A stretch of DNA of 64,000 nt from Cannabis sativa (taxonomy: Eukaryota; Streptophyta; Magnoliopsida; Rosales; Cannabaceae): positions 51,973,429-52,037,428 of the forward strand of contig NC_083610.1 in the NCBI RefSeq assembly GCF_029168945.1, read 5' to 3'. The notes beneath the pieces are model-generated. The model saw only the letters and a list, made by a program, of their open reading frames with translations. It was not told the origin of the DNA and made no database searches. The position numbers were made by a program, and so were the translations under genes. Of the stretch, positions 50,754 to 60,564 are shown piece by piece (the stretch's first letter is position 1; every line of letters starts with the position of its first letter).

Positions 50754-51139
50754 ATGGCTGGGAAACGCAAAAGGAAATGGGGAAATGAACCCGTAAAGAA
50801 GGATGTCACTCCCGAGCCGAACGATAATGTGGTTGTACTGTCAAGTTGATTAGAGTTAATTACATTTTCACAAGTTTTTGTTTTTGTTTCTGTATTGTGC
50901 CACAGTTTCACTCGGTTGAGGCACGTTTGGAAATCGCTGCGAGGATCATAACTGATGAACAAAATGAAATTCGTACCAAAGTGGTTGAAGATCGTAGGGC
51001 TGCACAAGGCAGCTCATTTGCATCATCCTCGACCCCTTTGCGTAGTCCGTCAAAGTCTGCACGCGATCCTCGGTTCAGTACAGCGAAGTCTCGCCAGACA
51101 AACATGTTTCCCCCGTCAAGAGCCTCCCCTAGGTTTTAG
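50754..51139 (+). CDS. Small basic protein, two exons, MULE cargo
   Basis: I do not recognise this family. ATG at 50754 opens MAGKRKRKWGNEPVKK, a nuclear-localisation-like basic start. A short intron (about 50829-50905, ending TGTGCCACAG) joins in phase to FHSVEARLEIAARIITDE ... RTKVVEDRRAAQGSS, predicted helical and charged. A Ser/Pro/Arg-rich tail ends at 51139. The result is about 102 residues without any stop. Two in-phase donors are possible, at 50829 (GTGGTT) and 50835 (GTACTG), differing by two Val. It lies in the left third of the MULE, facing inward. It may be a nuclear accessory protein of the element or a captured host exon; nothing in the sequence decides this. Confidence 0.45.
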
Positions 51140-51189
51140 TCTAGCAAGGCTAAGATTTCATATGGTGAATAGTCTGTAAAAAAAACACT

Positions 51190-52180
51190 TGTGTTATTAA
51201 TAGGTTGTGTTATTAGTGTGTTGTTTAGTTTGGATTTGGGAGCATTTGGATTTAGATATATGTTTTTATTAGTTGACGTTTGGAACTGGTTATTATGTTG
51301 ACAGACTTGTGTTTATTTTAGTTTTGAGAATATATTAATTTTGAGATTGCACCATACTTAGCAAATCTTTGTACTCACACCATAACAACTCTTACAATGT
51401 ACCCATACTTGAGAAGTACTTGATTGTACTTCACATAAATTATTCAACCCCAAAACTTTATGATTTGTACTATACCATTATAAATCACGACAAATGTGAC
51501 TTCTTAATTTCCTTTATTTGTTTTTTTTTTGTTAAAAGGTGACTTCTTCTTAATTATTTGAAGGAAATCATGTTAGTTGCCAAATCTTACCAAATCTTTG
51601 TAGTCATTGATGTTTAAACCGAATTTTCAAAACACATGTACAATAACATTACAAATAACGACAAAGGTAACTTGTTAATTATTTAAAGAAAATGATGTTA
51701 GTTACCAAATCTTTGTACTCATTCAACTTTAAACTGAGTTTTGAAAACATATTAAAATTCAGATTGAAACCATACCATATCAACTCCCATTACTTTAACC
51801 AAATGTAAATAGACAATAGCCCCCTTAAATTTGGTTATTCATAATATAGTAATGAGGAAAAATATGGAATATAGAACATTCTCATTGCGCTACTTCACAT
51901 AACAAATACGACGATGTGAATAACATATAATTTTGCAACTTCACATTGAACCCATTGAGGAAATTTGCTACAGAAATTAGAAATGTAGAAAACATATAAT
52001 TTTGAGAACGTAGTGGGTACTTTATACCAAATGTTAATTTTGAGAACGTAGTGGGTACTTCATACCAAATGTAATTTTCGTCATCATCCACACGTATCTA
52101 TTAAGTTCTACACAATTAAGTTAAACATTAGTTTTAAGAACATAAGATATACAAAACATACTCATTTTGCGACAACCCAT
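51190..52180. other. Spacer between the two MULE genes
   Basis: AT-rich, with no supportable gene. Short direct repeats occur (for example the TTTTGAGAACGTAGTGGGTACTT segment at about 51990 and 52036). The two flanking genes converge on this stretch, so it should hold both 3' ends. Confidence 0.4.
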
Positions 52181-52184
52181 ATCT

Positions 52185-52653
52185 TTAACGCAATATAAGT
52201 TGGACAATGATGAAAAGGCAAATAAAAATGATAAAAATTAATTTTCTAATAACATTCTCATTGCGTTTCTTATCTTCTTCCAAAATCTTGATTTGGTTTC
52301 GCAATCCAGGTGTAGCATCTGTACTTCTCTTAACATGTGATTCATCGATCCAATAAAAGTAATCACATCCTCGACTTTCATCGTTCTCCTGAGTTGAAAA
52401 TAACCCTATTAGTTTATCATGGCTGCCTAAGTACTATAAACATAAATGAGAAGTACTTTTGAATCTAAAAAGACAAAACTCTTACATAGTGTGGACATCT
52501 GAAGAATCGACGACCAAAATTTGCTCTACTACTAGAAGTCCAAACATAAGCTAGATCACCACAGTAGCAATGGGGGTGTCCCTGAAGTGAATTTCTCCAA
52601 GGCGGACCACCCCCATCGAACCCGCATGAGTCTTCTCCACCACCAGCCACCAT
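52185..52653 (-). CDS. GRF-type zinc-finger protein with C-terminal membrane segment, two exons
   Basis: Exon 1 (52653-52486) encodes 56 residues from MVAGGGEDSCGF to FFRCPHY and ends at a donor GTAAGAG. Exon 2 (52388-52185) starts after TTTTCAACTCAG in phase zero with ENDESRGCDYFYWIDE. Together they give 123 residues with no stop. CYC (Cys29, Cys31), GRRFFRC (Cys53) and GCDYFYW (Cys64) form the CxC...C...C zinc site of GRF zinc fingers, a nucleic-acid-binding fold. A charged, coiled-coil-like segment (RNQIKILEEDKKRNENV) leads to a hydrophobic C-terminal anchor (LIFIIFICLFIIVQLIL). Small GRF proteins of this layout are common in plants, with function unknown. It is intact inside the MULE and convergent with the basic-protein gene. 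Confidence 0.7.
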
Positions 52654-52984
52654 GTTCGATGTATTATAATTTGTGAGGTATACAATTTTTTTTTTGTTCT
52701 AACTATGGTGGAGATAATGTGTGTTACTCACAAGGAAAGGGGGCACCTGTTTATATATAGGCTGTTCCAAATGAGTTAGTGGTGGGAAAATGAATATATT
52801 TTTTAAAACTTTCTCACATTCACCTTTAACTTGATCAATCTTGGTGCCAAAATAAACCCCAATTTCAAAACCTAATTCGTACAACTTAATAGGGCATGGC
52901 TGATTGTTTCGTTGGGAAGCGTATCATGTCATGTCACAAGCAGCCCTTTCTTTTAAAATAATATTTTAGTGCTGTGTGAATTGA

Positions 52985-53970
52985 CAAGGTCCCTCGAGTG
53001 AACAGTGTACGTCCCATATTAACACCAAAAATCTAATGTTTCAACACTAATTTTTTTTTTCAATTCCAACCACAACACTAAAAATTACACCAAATATTAT
53101 ATTCTTTATTATTCTATTATTTTATTAATATAATAAGAATATTTTAATACTAAATATTTGTTAAATCCATTAAATAATATTAGTAAATATTAAATATTTT
53201 AATTTACATTTATTGAATTTTTTTTTATATATATTTATTTTCAATCCTTATGGTATTTTTGACAAATGTTGCTCAAGTTTTGTTGTATTTGTGATAGTTT
53301 AATTATTGGTAATAGTCCAAATCGTAAAAACTGTACCGCATCGCACCATTTTTCGCGGTGCGATTTCTGCGATTTTAGTTTCGCGGTGCGAGTGCGGTTT
53401 GAGAAATTGGAAAAACCGCATGTATGGATTGGTTTAAAAAAAAAAAAAGTTAAAAACTACACTACCCACACTGCAAACACCCTAATATATTTTTAGCACA
53501 CTTAAAAATATAAAAATATAAACAAATACATTTATAAAAGTTTTGATTAATATTTCTTGATAATTATTTAGTTTTTTTTTAATATTATATAATTATTAAA
53601 AAGTAAAAAAAAAACGTTTAGTGTTGTCTACAGTGCCAACCTAAATATGGTGGGACACTGTAGACAAACCCAAAATTGATGTTGCAAATGTCATCCGGTT
53701 GGACATGCTTTTAGTGTAATATCACCCTATTTTTTGGTTTATGCAGGCCCATTGGAGATGGCCTTACACTGGGATACACTTGTCTCTGTGGGACTGATAC
53801 AGTGAACATCCTGTTTCTATCTCTGTCTCCATCGTGAAGCCGAAAATTACATGTCAGAATATTTTTTTAAAAATTACAATTTTTCACGAGGGGTTCGTTA
53901 TGGTAACAATGTCATCCTTGTTTCAAAAATATTCGAACAGGTAACAATGAACATCCTATTACTATCTGTA
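52985..53970. other. Mixed non-coding stretch with a CGCGGTGCGA repeat remnant
   Basis: At 53330-53420 motifs around CGCGGTGCGA and ACCGCATCGCACC occur in both orientations, a composition often seen at ends of small non-autonomous plant DNA transposons. Near 53640-53660 CTACAGTGCCAACC and GGGACACTGTAGAC form an inverted repeat. No complete element ends are identified. Confidence 0.35.
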
Positions 53971-53975
53971 TCTCT

Positions 53976-55150
53976 GACACACAGTAAGTACTCAGGTTAC
54001 CATTGGTGTACTGGAGTCACTATCCTCCTCACGAACTCACTGAACATCCTCTCCGGCTAGGGTTCTACTGAGCGGCAGTCAACCGTTCATAGTACTCACA
54101 CTATTACTGGCGGTGTTTTTTGGTTAATGTGACACACAGTAAGTACTCAGGTTACCATTGGTGTACCGGAGTCACTATCCTCCTCACGAACTCACTGAAC
54201 ATCCTCTCGGGCTAGGGTTCTACTGAGCGGCAGTCAACCGTTCATAGTACTCACACTATTACTGGCGGTGTTTTTTGGTTAATGTGACACACAGTAAGTA
54301 CTCAAGTTACCATTGGTGTACCGGAGTCACTATCCTCCTCACGAACTCACTGAACATCCTCTCGGGCTAGGGTTCTACTGAGCGGCAATCAACTGTTCAT
54401 AGTACTCACACTATTACTGGCGGTGTTTTTTGGTTAATGTGACACACAGTAAGCACTCAGGTTACCATTGGTGTACCGGAGTCACTATCCTCCTCACGAA
54501 CTGACTGAACATCCTCTCCGGGTAGGGTTCTACTGAGCGGAACTCACCGAATCCAGTTCGACCTAGGGTTGACCGGAGTGACACTCAACCATTCGTAGTA
54601 CTGACGCTGTGACTTGCGGTGTTTACGGGCCCGGTGACACAGAGAATGTAGTCAACTCATCTTTAGGGTACCGGAGTCACTACTCTCCTAACGAACTCAC
54701 CGAATCCAGTTCGACCTAGGGTGATATGGAGTGACACTCGACCATTCGTACTACTCACACTGTGACTTGCGGTGTTTACGGGCCCGGTGACACACAGTAT
54801 GTAGTGAAGTTAGCTTTGGGGTACCGGACTCACTACTCTCCCAACGAACTCACCGAATCCAGTTCGACCTAGGGTTGTACAGAGTGACACTCAACCATTC
54901 GTACTACTCACACTGTGACTTGCGGTGTTTACGGGCCCGGTGACACACAGTATGTAGTCAAGTTAGATGTGGGGTACCGGACTCACTACTCTCCCAACGA
55001 ACTCACCGAATCCAGTTCGACCTAGGGTTGTACAGAGTGACACTCAACCATTCGTACTACTCACACTGTGACTTGCGGTGTTTACGGGCCCGGTAATACA
55101 CACTATGTAGTCAAGTTAGCTTTGGGGTACCGGAGTCACTACGGTTGACG
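53976..55150. repeat. GC-rich tandem array, two related monomer types (155 and 153 bp)
   Basis: GACACACAGTA-type monomer starts occur at 53976, 54131, 54286 and 54441 (period exactly 155), then at 54636, 54789, 54942 and about 55095 (period 153). A 195-base transition unit lies between the two types. Both share GTGACACACAGTA, a CGAACTCAC(T/C)GAA block, CTAGGGTT and a TACTCACACT block. The second type adds TCCAGTTCGACCTAGGGT and GTTTACGGGCCCGGTGACAC. Base composition contrasts with the AT-rich surroundings. The array lies inside the MULE, right of the GRF gene. Confidence 0.93.
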
Positions 55151-55779
55151 AAGGTTTCAGATGGGTGGAGTAGGGTGGACGGAACTACTTCCAATACGGC
55201 CACCCAAATATGTCATCCTACCGAACCTCAACCTCCCGAGTCGACAAGGCCACTTTGGAATGAGTGTTATCATATTTGACACAACGGTACGCCAGACTCT
55301 CGAACAAAATGATATGCGGGAGGCAAATGTCAGCGTTTTTTACATTCTTAGGTCAAATTGCTTCCTCATGTAATAAGAGTCCCGATGTTATAGTATATGT
55401 ACAAATTCATCTCAATACAATGTATATTTACAGTATCAAATAATAATGATAATTAATCAATTTACGTACTAAAATAATAATGATAATTAATTGGTTCCAT
55501 AATACTACTATATTACTTGATTTTCTTTTTAATAAATTCTGCACTTTTATTAAGAACAGAATTAGCAGAATAAGTTAAATAATCTATTTAATTTGACAAA
55601 AACAGATAAAAATAAAATGAGATGAAAAAAATATCAACTAACTTTGCACCCTTCGGTACACAAAAAATATACATGTATCATTTAAAAAATAGTTTATCAT
55701 AATTAATTAACAAATAATGAAGGTATCTTTATAGTAATAACATATTTCTACGTAATTATTTTTTTTAGGTTATTCAAGT
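55151..55779. other. Right flank of the array with a short unrecognised frame
   Basis: The 55161-55373 frame (70 residues, MGGVGWTELLPIRPPKYVILP...) follows the array directly and is the only open frame here. I recognise no domain, and it could be a decayed exon. The rest is AT-rich and featureless. Confidence 0.25.
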
Positions 55780-57664
55780 AGATAGTACAACCTACTGATT
55801 TGACCGTATATGGATTGATGGGAAAATATTACTAAAATATTTATTATTTTAAAATACAAAAAAGGTCATCCTCATTTATTTAAAATCGTTCTTTAGGGTT
55901 TTGAAGGATTTGTTATTTACTTTAAGTGTTCAAATTATTATTTTATTATAAAACCGTACTTGGCTGAGTTTTAAATATATATATGTCACATCATATGTAC
56001 TGTAGGAGTTTTTATTAACAAAAGACAAAAATTAAACAAAGGTAATTTAAGTTTTATTGATATTAACCCAGTCAAAATGTATATTTAAATTAAAACATTA
56101 TTTTCTTTCATATTTACTTCAAAGGTTTGTGTTATAATAATATCCCTAAATTTGTATTTTTTATGTTTTTAAAGAAGGTAGTACATCCTACAGATGTCAA
56201 CTGATTATTTGAAATTAGTATTCCAATACAAACTAATAACAATTATTTTTCTCACAAATTGTACTAATTTCTTACACGTACCCATTATTAACTGAGCTGG
56301 TTCGTAGTACTCGCAAATTGAGTTTTGATTATTAGTAAACATTATAATTTAATTTCTTATTCATTTGGCCACACATGTTTATTTAGACATAATATGGGCA
56401 TATTTGTTGCTACATGTGACAATTTTAGGGATGGGACAACATTTCACTTATTTAAATATTTGATTTTTCTAACCAAACTCAACCAAACCATAACAAAACC
56501 GGTTATTAGGTTGGTTCAAATTACGTCTTTCAAGAAAAATTTATTAGTTGGTTGGGTATGTTGAACTTACGGTTTTCAATGCATTGACAAAATCAGATTT
56601 ATATTGGTGTTATATCACCCCATCTTTAGCCGTACCAGTTTGTATTAATTATTATTTCTTAATTTTTGAAAAGACTACACAACACAATCACATCCACAAG
56701 TACTATATATAGCCAAGTAGATAGTACAACCTACTGATTTGACCGTATATGGATTGATGGAAAAATATTACTAAAATATTTATTATTTTAAAATACAAAA
56801 AAAGTCCTCCTTATTTATTTAAAATTGTTCTTTAGGGTTTTGAAGGATTTGTTATTTACTTTAAGCGTTCAAATTATTATTTTATTATAAAACCGTACTT
56901 GGCTGAGTTTAAATATATATATGTCACATCATACGTACTGTAGGAGTTTTTATTAACAAAAGACAAAAATTAAACAAAGGTAATTTAAGTTTTATTGATA
57001 TTAACCCAGTCAAAATGTATATTTAAATTAAAACATTATTTTCTTTCATATTGACTTCAAAGGTTTGTGTTATAATAATATCCCTAAATTTGTATTTTTT
57101 ATGTTTTTAAAGAAGGTAGTACATCCTACAGATGTCAACTGATTATTGGAAATTAGTATTCCAATACAAACTAATAACAATTATTTAAAATCGTTCTTTA
57201 GGGTTTTGAAAGATTTGTTATTTACTTTAAGTGTTCAAATTATTATTTTATTATAAAACCGTACTTGGCTGAGTTTTAAATATATATATGTCACATCATA
57301 CGTACTGTAGGAGTTTTTATTAACAAAATACAACAATTAAACAAAGGTAATTTAAGTTTTATTGATATTAACCCAGTCAAAATGTATATTTAAATTAAAA
57401 TATTATTTGCTTTCATATTGACTTCAAAGGTTTGTGTTATAATAATATCCCTAAATTTGTATTTTTTTATGTTTTTAAAGAAGGTAGTACATCCTACAGA
57501 TGTCAACTGATTGTTGGAAATCAGTATTCCAATACAAACTAATAAAAATTATTTAAAATGGTTCTTTAGGGTTTTGAAGGATTTGTTATTTACTTTAAGT
57601 GTTCAAATTATTATTTTATTATAAAACCGTACTTGGCTGAGTTTTAAATATATATATGTCACAT
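55780..57664. repeat. Block of 367-bp repeats (four copies)
   Basis: The anchor TTCTTTAGGGTTTTGAA occurs near 55889, 56827, 57194 and 57561. The last three are spaced 367 bases apart in tandem. The first copy is separated by about 570 bases of other sequence, but shares an extended left part (AAGTAGATAGTACAACCTACTG at about 55778 and 56715). Each copy contains AAAACCGTACTTGGCTGAG and GTAGTACATCCTACAGATGTC; the last is truncated. AT-rich, non-coding. Confidence 0.88.
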
Positions 57665-58255
57665 TGATTAAAGCTCAAATTTGTACATTTTAAGCCTTTA
57701 TTTATGCATATGCAATTAATATAAATTAAGTATTCCATGGTTTTAATAATAAATTTATTTTAGTTTGAAATATTTAATTTATTTTAATTTTTGTGTTATT
57801 TTTCAGATTTGAGCAAAATGATAAAATATTGGAATTCTTGAAAAGTGGTATTCTTGCAAAGAAAAAGAAAAGAAAATAAGGTTAAAATCTAGTGGCTCAA
57901 AGTGAATCACAAAAGAGAAAAAGTCCAACATGGAAGACCAAAGGAATGACATAAAAGTCATAAACAAGCCCACCACCATTTTTCATTTATCATTTATCAT
58001 GTCAATGGAACATGTTTTCGTTATGTACGGCCAACCAACATTCACTAGCTATGATTTTAATATATATTGGGCTTCACTCAATGCAAAAGGCCCATGCCTC
58101 AGTCCAAATCACAACAACAACTGAATTGATATACATATATCTTTCCAGCGTGTAGCTCATGAAGCCACTTCCTCCAGCATTTTTCCACTTGCCTGACACA
58201 ACTGTTGAAGCTTTTTAAGAGCTCCACGTGTTTGAGCTAGTCCCCACTCCGCCTG
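57665..58255. other. Non-coding stretch before the transposase-like exon
   Basis: No convincing gene. A splice-acceptor-like TATATCTTTCCAG (58136-58148) could open the last exon of the FAR1-like gene, but frames after it contain stops up to 58240. Confidence 0.3.
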
Positions 58256-58621
58256 ATGCCTGTTGAAGAATTTGACTTGAATTCCAATCCGGAAGGAGAG
58301 ACGCCACAACCTGGAAGATATCGTAGCAACCGCAACATTATTAAAGACCCCGAAGTTGTGAGAACAAAGGGTACGGTAAATACAAGGGAAGGACCAAACA
58401 GGGAGCAGATCCCAAGAAACTCAAGACATTGTCGCATTTGTCGCTCATCAGACCATGATTATCGACGGTGCCCAAATCGTCAACATAACACTGGATCTCA
58501 GGGGCAACAACCTCCAAACAATCAACCAACATCTGACTCATTCAATGACCACTCCAACGCGTATTTCCCGGAACCGCCTTCCTCCACACAAGAGTCTTAC
58601 TATGGTCATTCTTATAACTAG
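58256..58621 (+). pseudogene. FAR1/MULE transposase-like C-terminus with CCHC zinc knuckle
   Basis: The 121-residue frame contains KDPEVVRTKGTVNTREGP followed by a knuckle CRICRSSDHDYRRCP (CX2CX4HX4C) and a Gln/Asn/Ser-rich tail. A PxVVRTKG segment before a terminal knuckle is characteristic of FAR1-related proteins and the MULE transposases they derive from. The DNA-binding and catalytic parts upstream are missing or too decayed to see. Its place near the right TIR fits the 3' end of an element transposase gene. The ATG at 58256 is just the first Met and may not be a real start. Confidence 0.6.
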
Positions 58622-58639
58622 CTACTTTTAGCCATTGTT

Positions 58640-59364
58640 GTTTTAACGTTTATGACTCTACTTATTGCTTCAAAAATTCTACATTTATATACTTCTTGTT
58701 ATGTTTGGCGTGTTTAAGGTAATTTTCTCATCTTCACCAAATCTCAAAATTATTATTGACGAACAACTAAATTATGCCTAGGAAAAAAAAACTCAATCTT
58801 ATAAGGTGAAAAAATATATTTTTGTGGTAATTTTTAATATACGAAATATTTACAATTAAAAAATTACACCAACTAAAAACTCAATGTATAACAACAAATA
58901 ATTTCATCACTTAAAAAAAAATTCTAAACAATATACTACGAAACGTAAATGAACGTACTCGGTACGTAAAATTTTGTACTCGGTACGTGATATTATGTGC
59001 ACTAATTTTACTAAACATCACGCATAAACAAGTAATGTACACGGTACTCGATATAATGTACTTAATTACCATCCCACAAATACATATGATCCTATGAATG
59101 AAGGAAAATACCAAAATAGCCTCAATCCGACAACATGGACCCACTGCCTACAGTGTTTTGGTACCATCAACTGCCAGGAACAGTGAAGACTGCTGTACCT
59201 TTTTGTACTCTAACTAACACAAACAGTACTATTTTGTACCTTTTTCGTACCTAACTATTTTTTAATTAAAAAAATAAACTCCCAACCGGTAACCACACCT
59301 ACAACAACCGGTTACCACCAAAATTTCAAAAATTAAAAAACATTTAAAAGTACGGTGGGACCCA
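58640..59364. other. MULE right interior, non-coding
   Basis: No gene. Repeated GTACTCGGTACGT-type motifs (58955-59060) and ACCGGTAACC / AACCGGTTACC inverted motifs (59284-59326) precede the terminal repeat and may be subterminal sites. Confidence 0.35.
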
Positions 59365-59423
59365 CCTGCCGTACAACGGATTCCAATCCGTATTTTGCAC
59401 ATATAGGCACAAAATCGGCTGCC
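59365..59423 (-). repeat. MULE right terminal inverted repeat
   Basis: The complement begins GGCAGCCGATTTTGTGCC and aligns with 48260-48315. It is followed directly by the right copy of the target duplication, TAATTATATA (59424-59433). The next 265 bases to 59698 are AT-rich and featureless. Confidence 0.55.
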
Positions 59424-59698
59424 TAATTATATATTACCCATTATATTATATACCCAATTTTAAAAATATAAGATTTTATTATTTCTATTATTTATGTAAC
59501 TATTTATTTAACTCTTAAAAAATAAACTATCATTTTAACTATAACTAACCCAAAACGGAAGAGAGAAAAAAAAAGCTAAAAGGATGAAGTTGTAACAACA
59601 AATTTCATGAAAAATATAATGTAATAGTACAAAAAGATAAATCAAGTTGTCAAAACTAAGTAAAAAAAATTCACAATACAAAAATAAATTGAGGAGTT

Positions 59699-60303
59699 GA
59701 TATTGTTTTACTTATTGCAATTAGGTTAATTAATATTTTTTTATTTTTCTGTTGCTTTGTAATTGTCTTTTAGTTGTTTTATTATTGGTTTTATGTTGTT
59801 TGTTAAGTTGTTCTTGTTAGACTTTTATTTGGGCTTACATTAAATTTTATTGGTTTTATTAAAACTTGGGTTGATTGGATAGTTCTTTGCTGTGTTAGCC
59901 CATGTTGTTGGTGATCAATTGTTAATGGGCTTAGCATCTGTGTATAAAGTCTAGGTGAAGCAGAAGTGTGGGCTTTTCTAGTTGACTGAAGCCTTTGATG
60001 AGCAGGCCCAGCCCAACTAGGGTTTTGTAGCTAAGTCCCCTCCCTAACTCTATAAATACATATTGTCTCATCACAATTGTATACCTTTTGATAATCAGAT
60101 AAATAAACTGCTTCTGATTTAGAGATCTAGGGAGGAAGACTTAGTTGATAGTATTGCACTATCAAATTGGAGTAACTGCTGTGGATCAAACAGAGATCAT
60201 TGGTATGGATTAATCAGGTACACATACCTAATTATTATATCTTATTATTTTGTTCTATGTTATATACAAATAGATCTTGGGTTAATTGTTAATTTATCTA
60301 TCA
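59699..60303 (+). repeat. Copia-type 5' LTR
   Basis: The unit starts TGATA and ends TATCA, with a TATA box (TATAAATAC at 60051) and a possible polyadenylation signal (AATAAA, about 60102). It is followed at once by a primer-binding site. Copia-type is preferred for its length (about 605 bases). The left end is inferred from the terminal inverted repeat because no second LTR is available. Confidence 0.6.
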
Positions 60304-60305
60304 TG

Positions 60306-60315
60306 TGGTATCAGA
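60306..60315 (+). other. Primer-binding site, initiator tRNA-Met type
   Basis: TGGTATCAGA begins two bases after the LTR end. The following sequence (60316-60560) is a non-coding leader without gag and is cut off by a minus-strand LINE fragment. Confidence 0.65.
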
Positions 60316-60564
60316 TTGCCTATTGTATATGATTTAGAACCTATAATTAGTATAATTAATTTGTATATGTTAATTATCCATAATTTCATATTAATTTCGT
60401 TATTATTTTATGTTGAATTTTTTGTTTTTAAATCTTAAAACTTTAGGGGTTTTGTTTATCATTAAATTCTCGTTCTATTGATATATTATATGCATGAAAT
60501 CATTGTGTATATTAAGAGAATTTTAACTTTAAAGTTTTAGGGTTTATAAAATTATATTATGAAA

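Larger units (their letters stand above)
48260..59423. mobile_element. Probable Mutator-like element (MULE), about 11.2 kb, with cargo genes
   Basis: The left end (GGGATAGGATTTGGTCTCG...) and the complement of the right end (GGCAGCCGATTTTGTGCC...) align over about 55 bases at roughly 70 percent by eye. They share GATTT, TATG, CAAAATA, AATCC and TTGTAC in order, and are flanked by identical TAATTATATA. Inside are two small spliced genes, a GC-rich tandem array, a 367-bp repeat block and, near the right end, a FAR1/MULE-transposase-like C-terminus. The main body of a transposase is not found, so the element is not autonomous as it stands. The diverged TIRs mean the call depends on their alignment plus the duplication. 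Confidence 0.6.

Noticed and set aside
50714..51105. Minus-strand frames over the basic-protein gene
   Set aside because: They are shadows of the plus-strand exons. The plus-strand spliced model has a start, a splice acceptor and better composition.
53976..55150. CRISPR-like array
   Set aside because: Whole monomers repeat without unique spacers, monomers are about 155 bp, and the DNA is plant nuclear.
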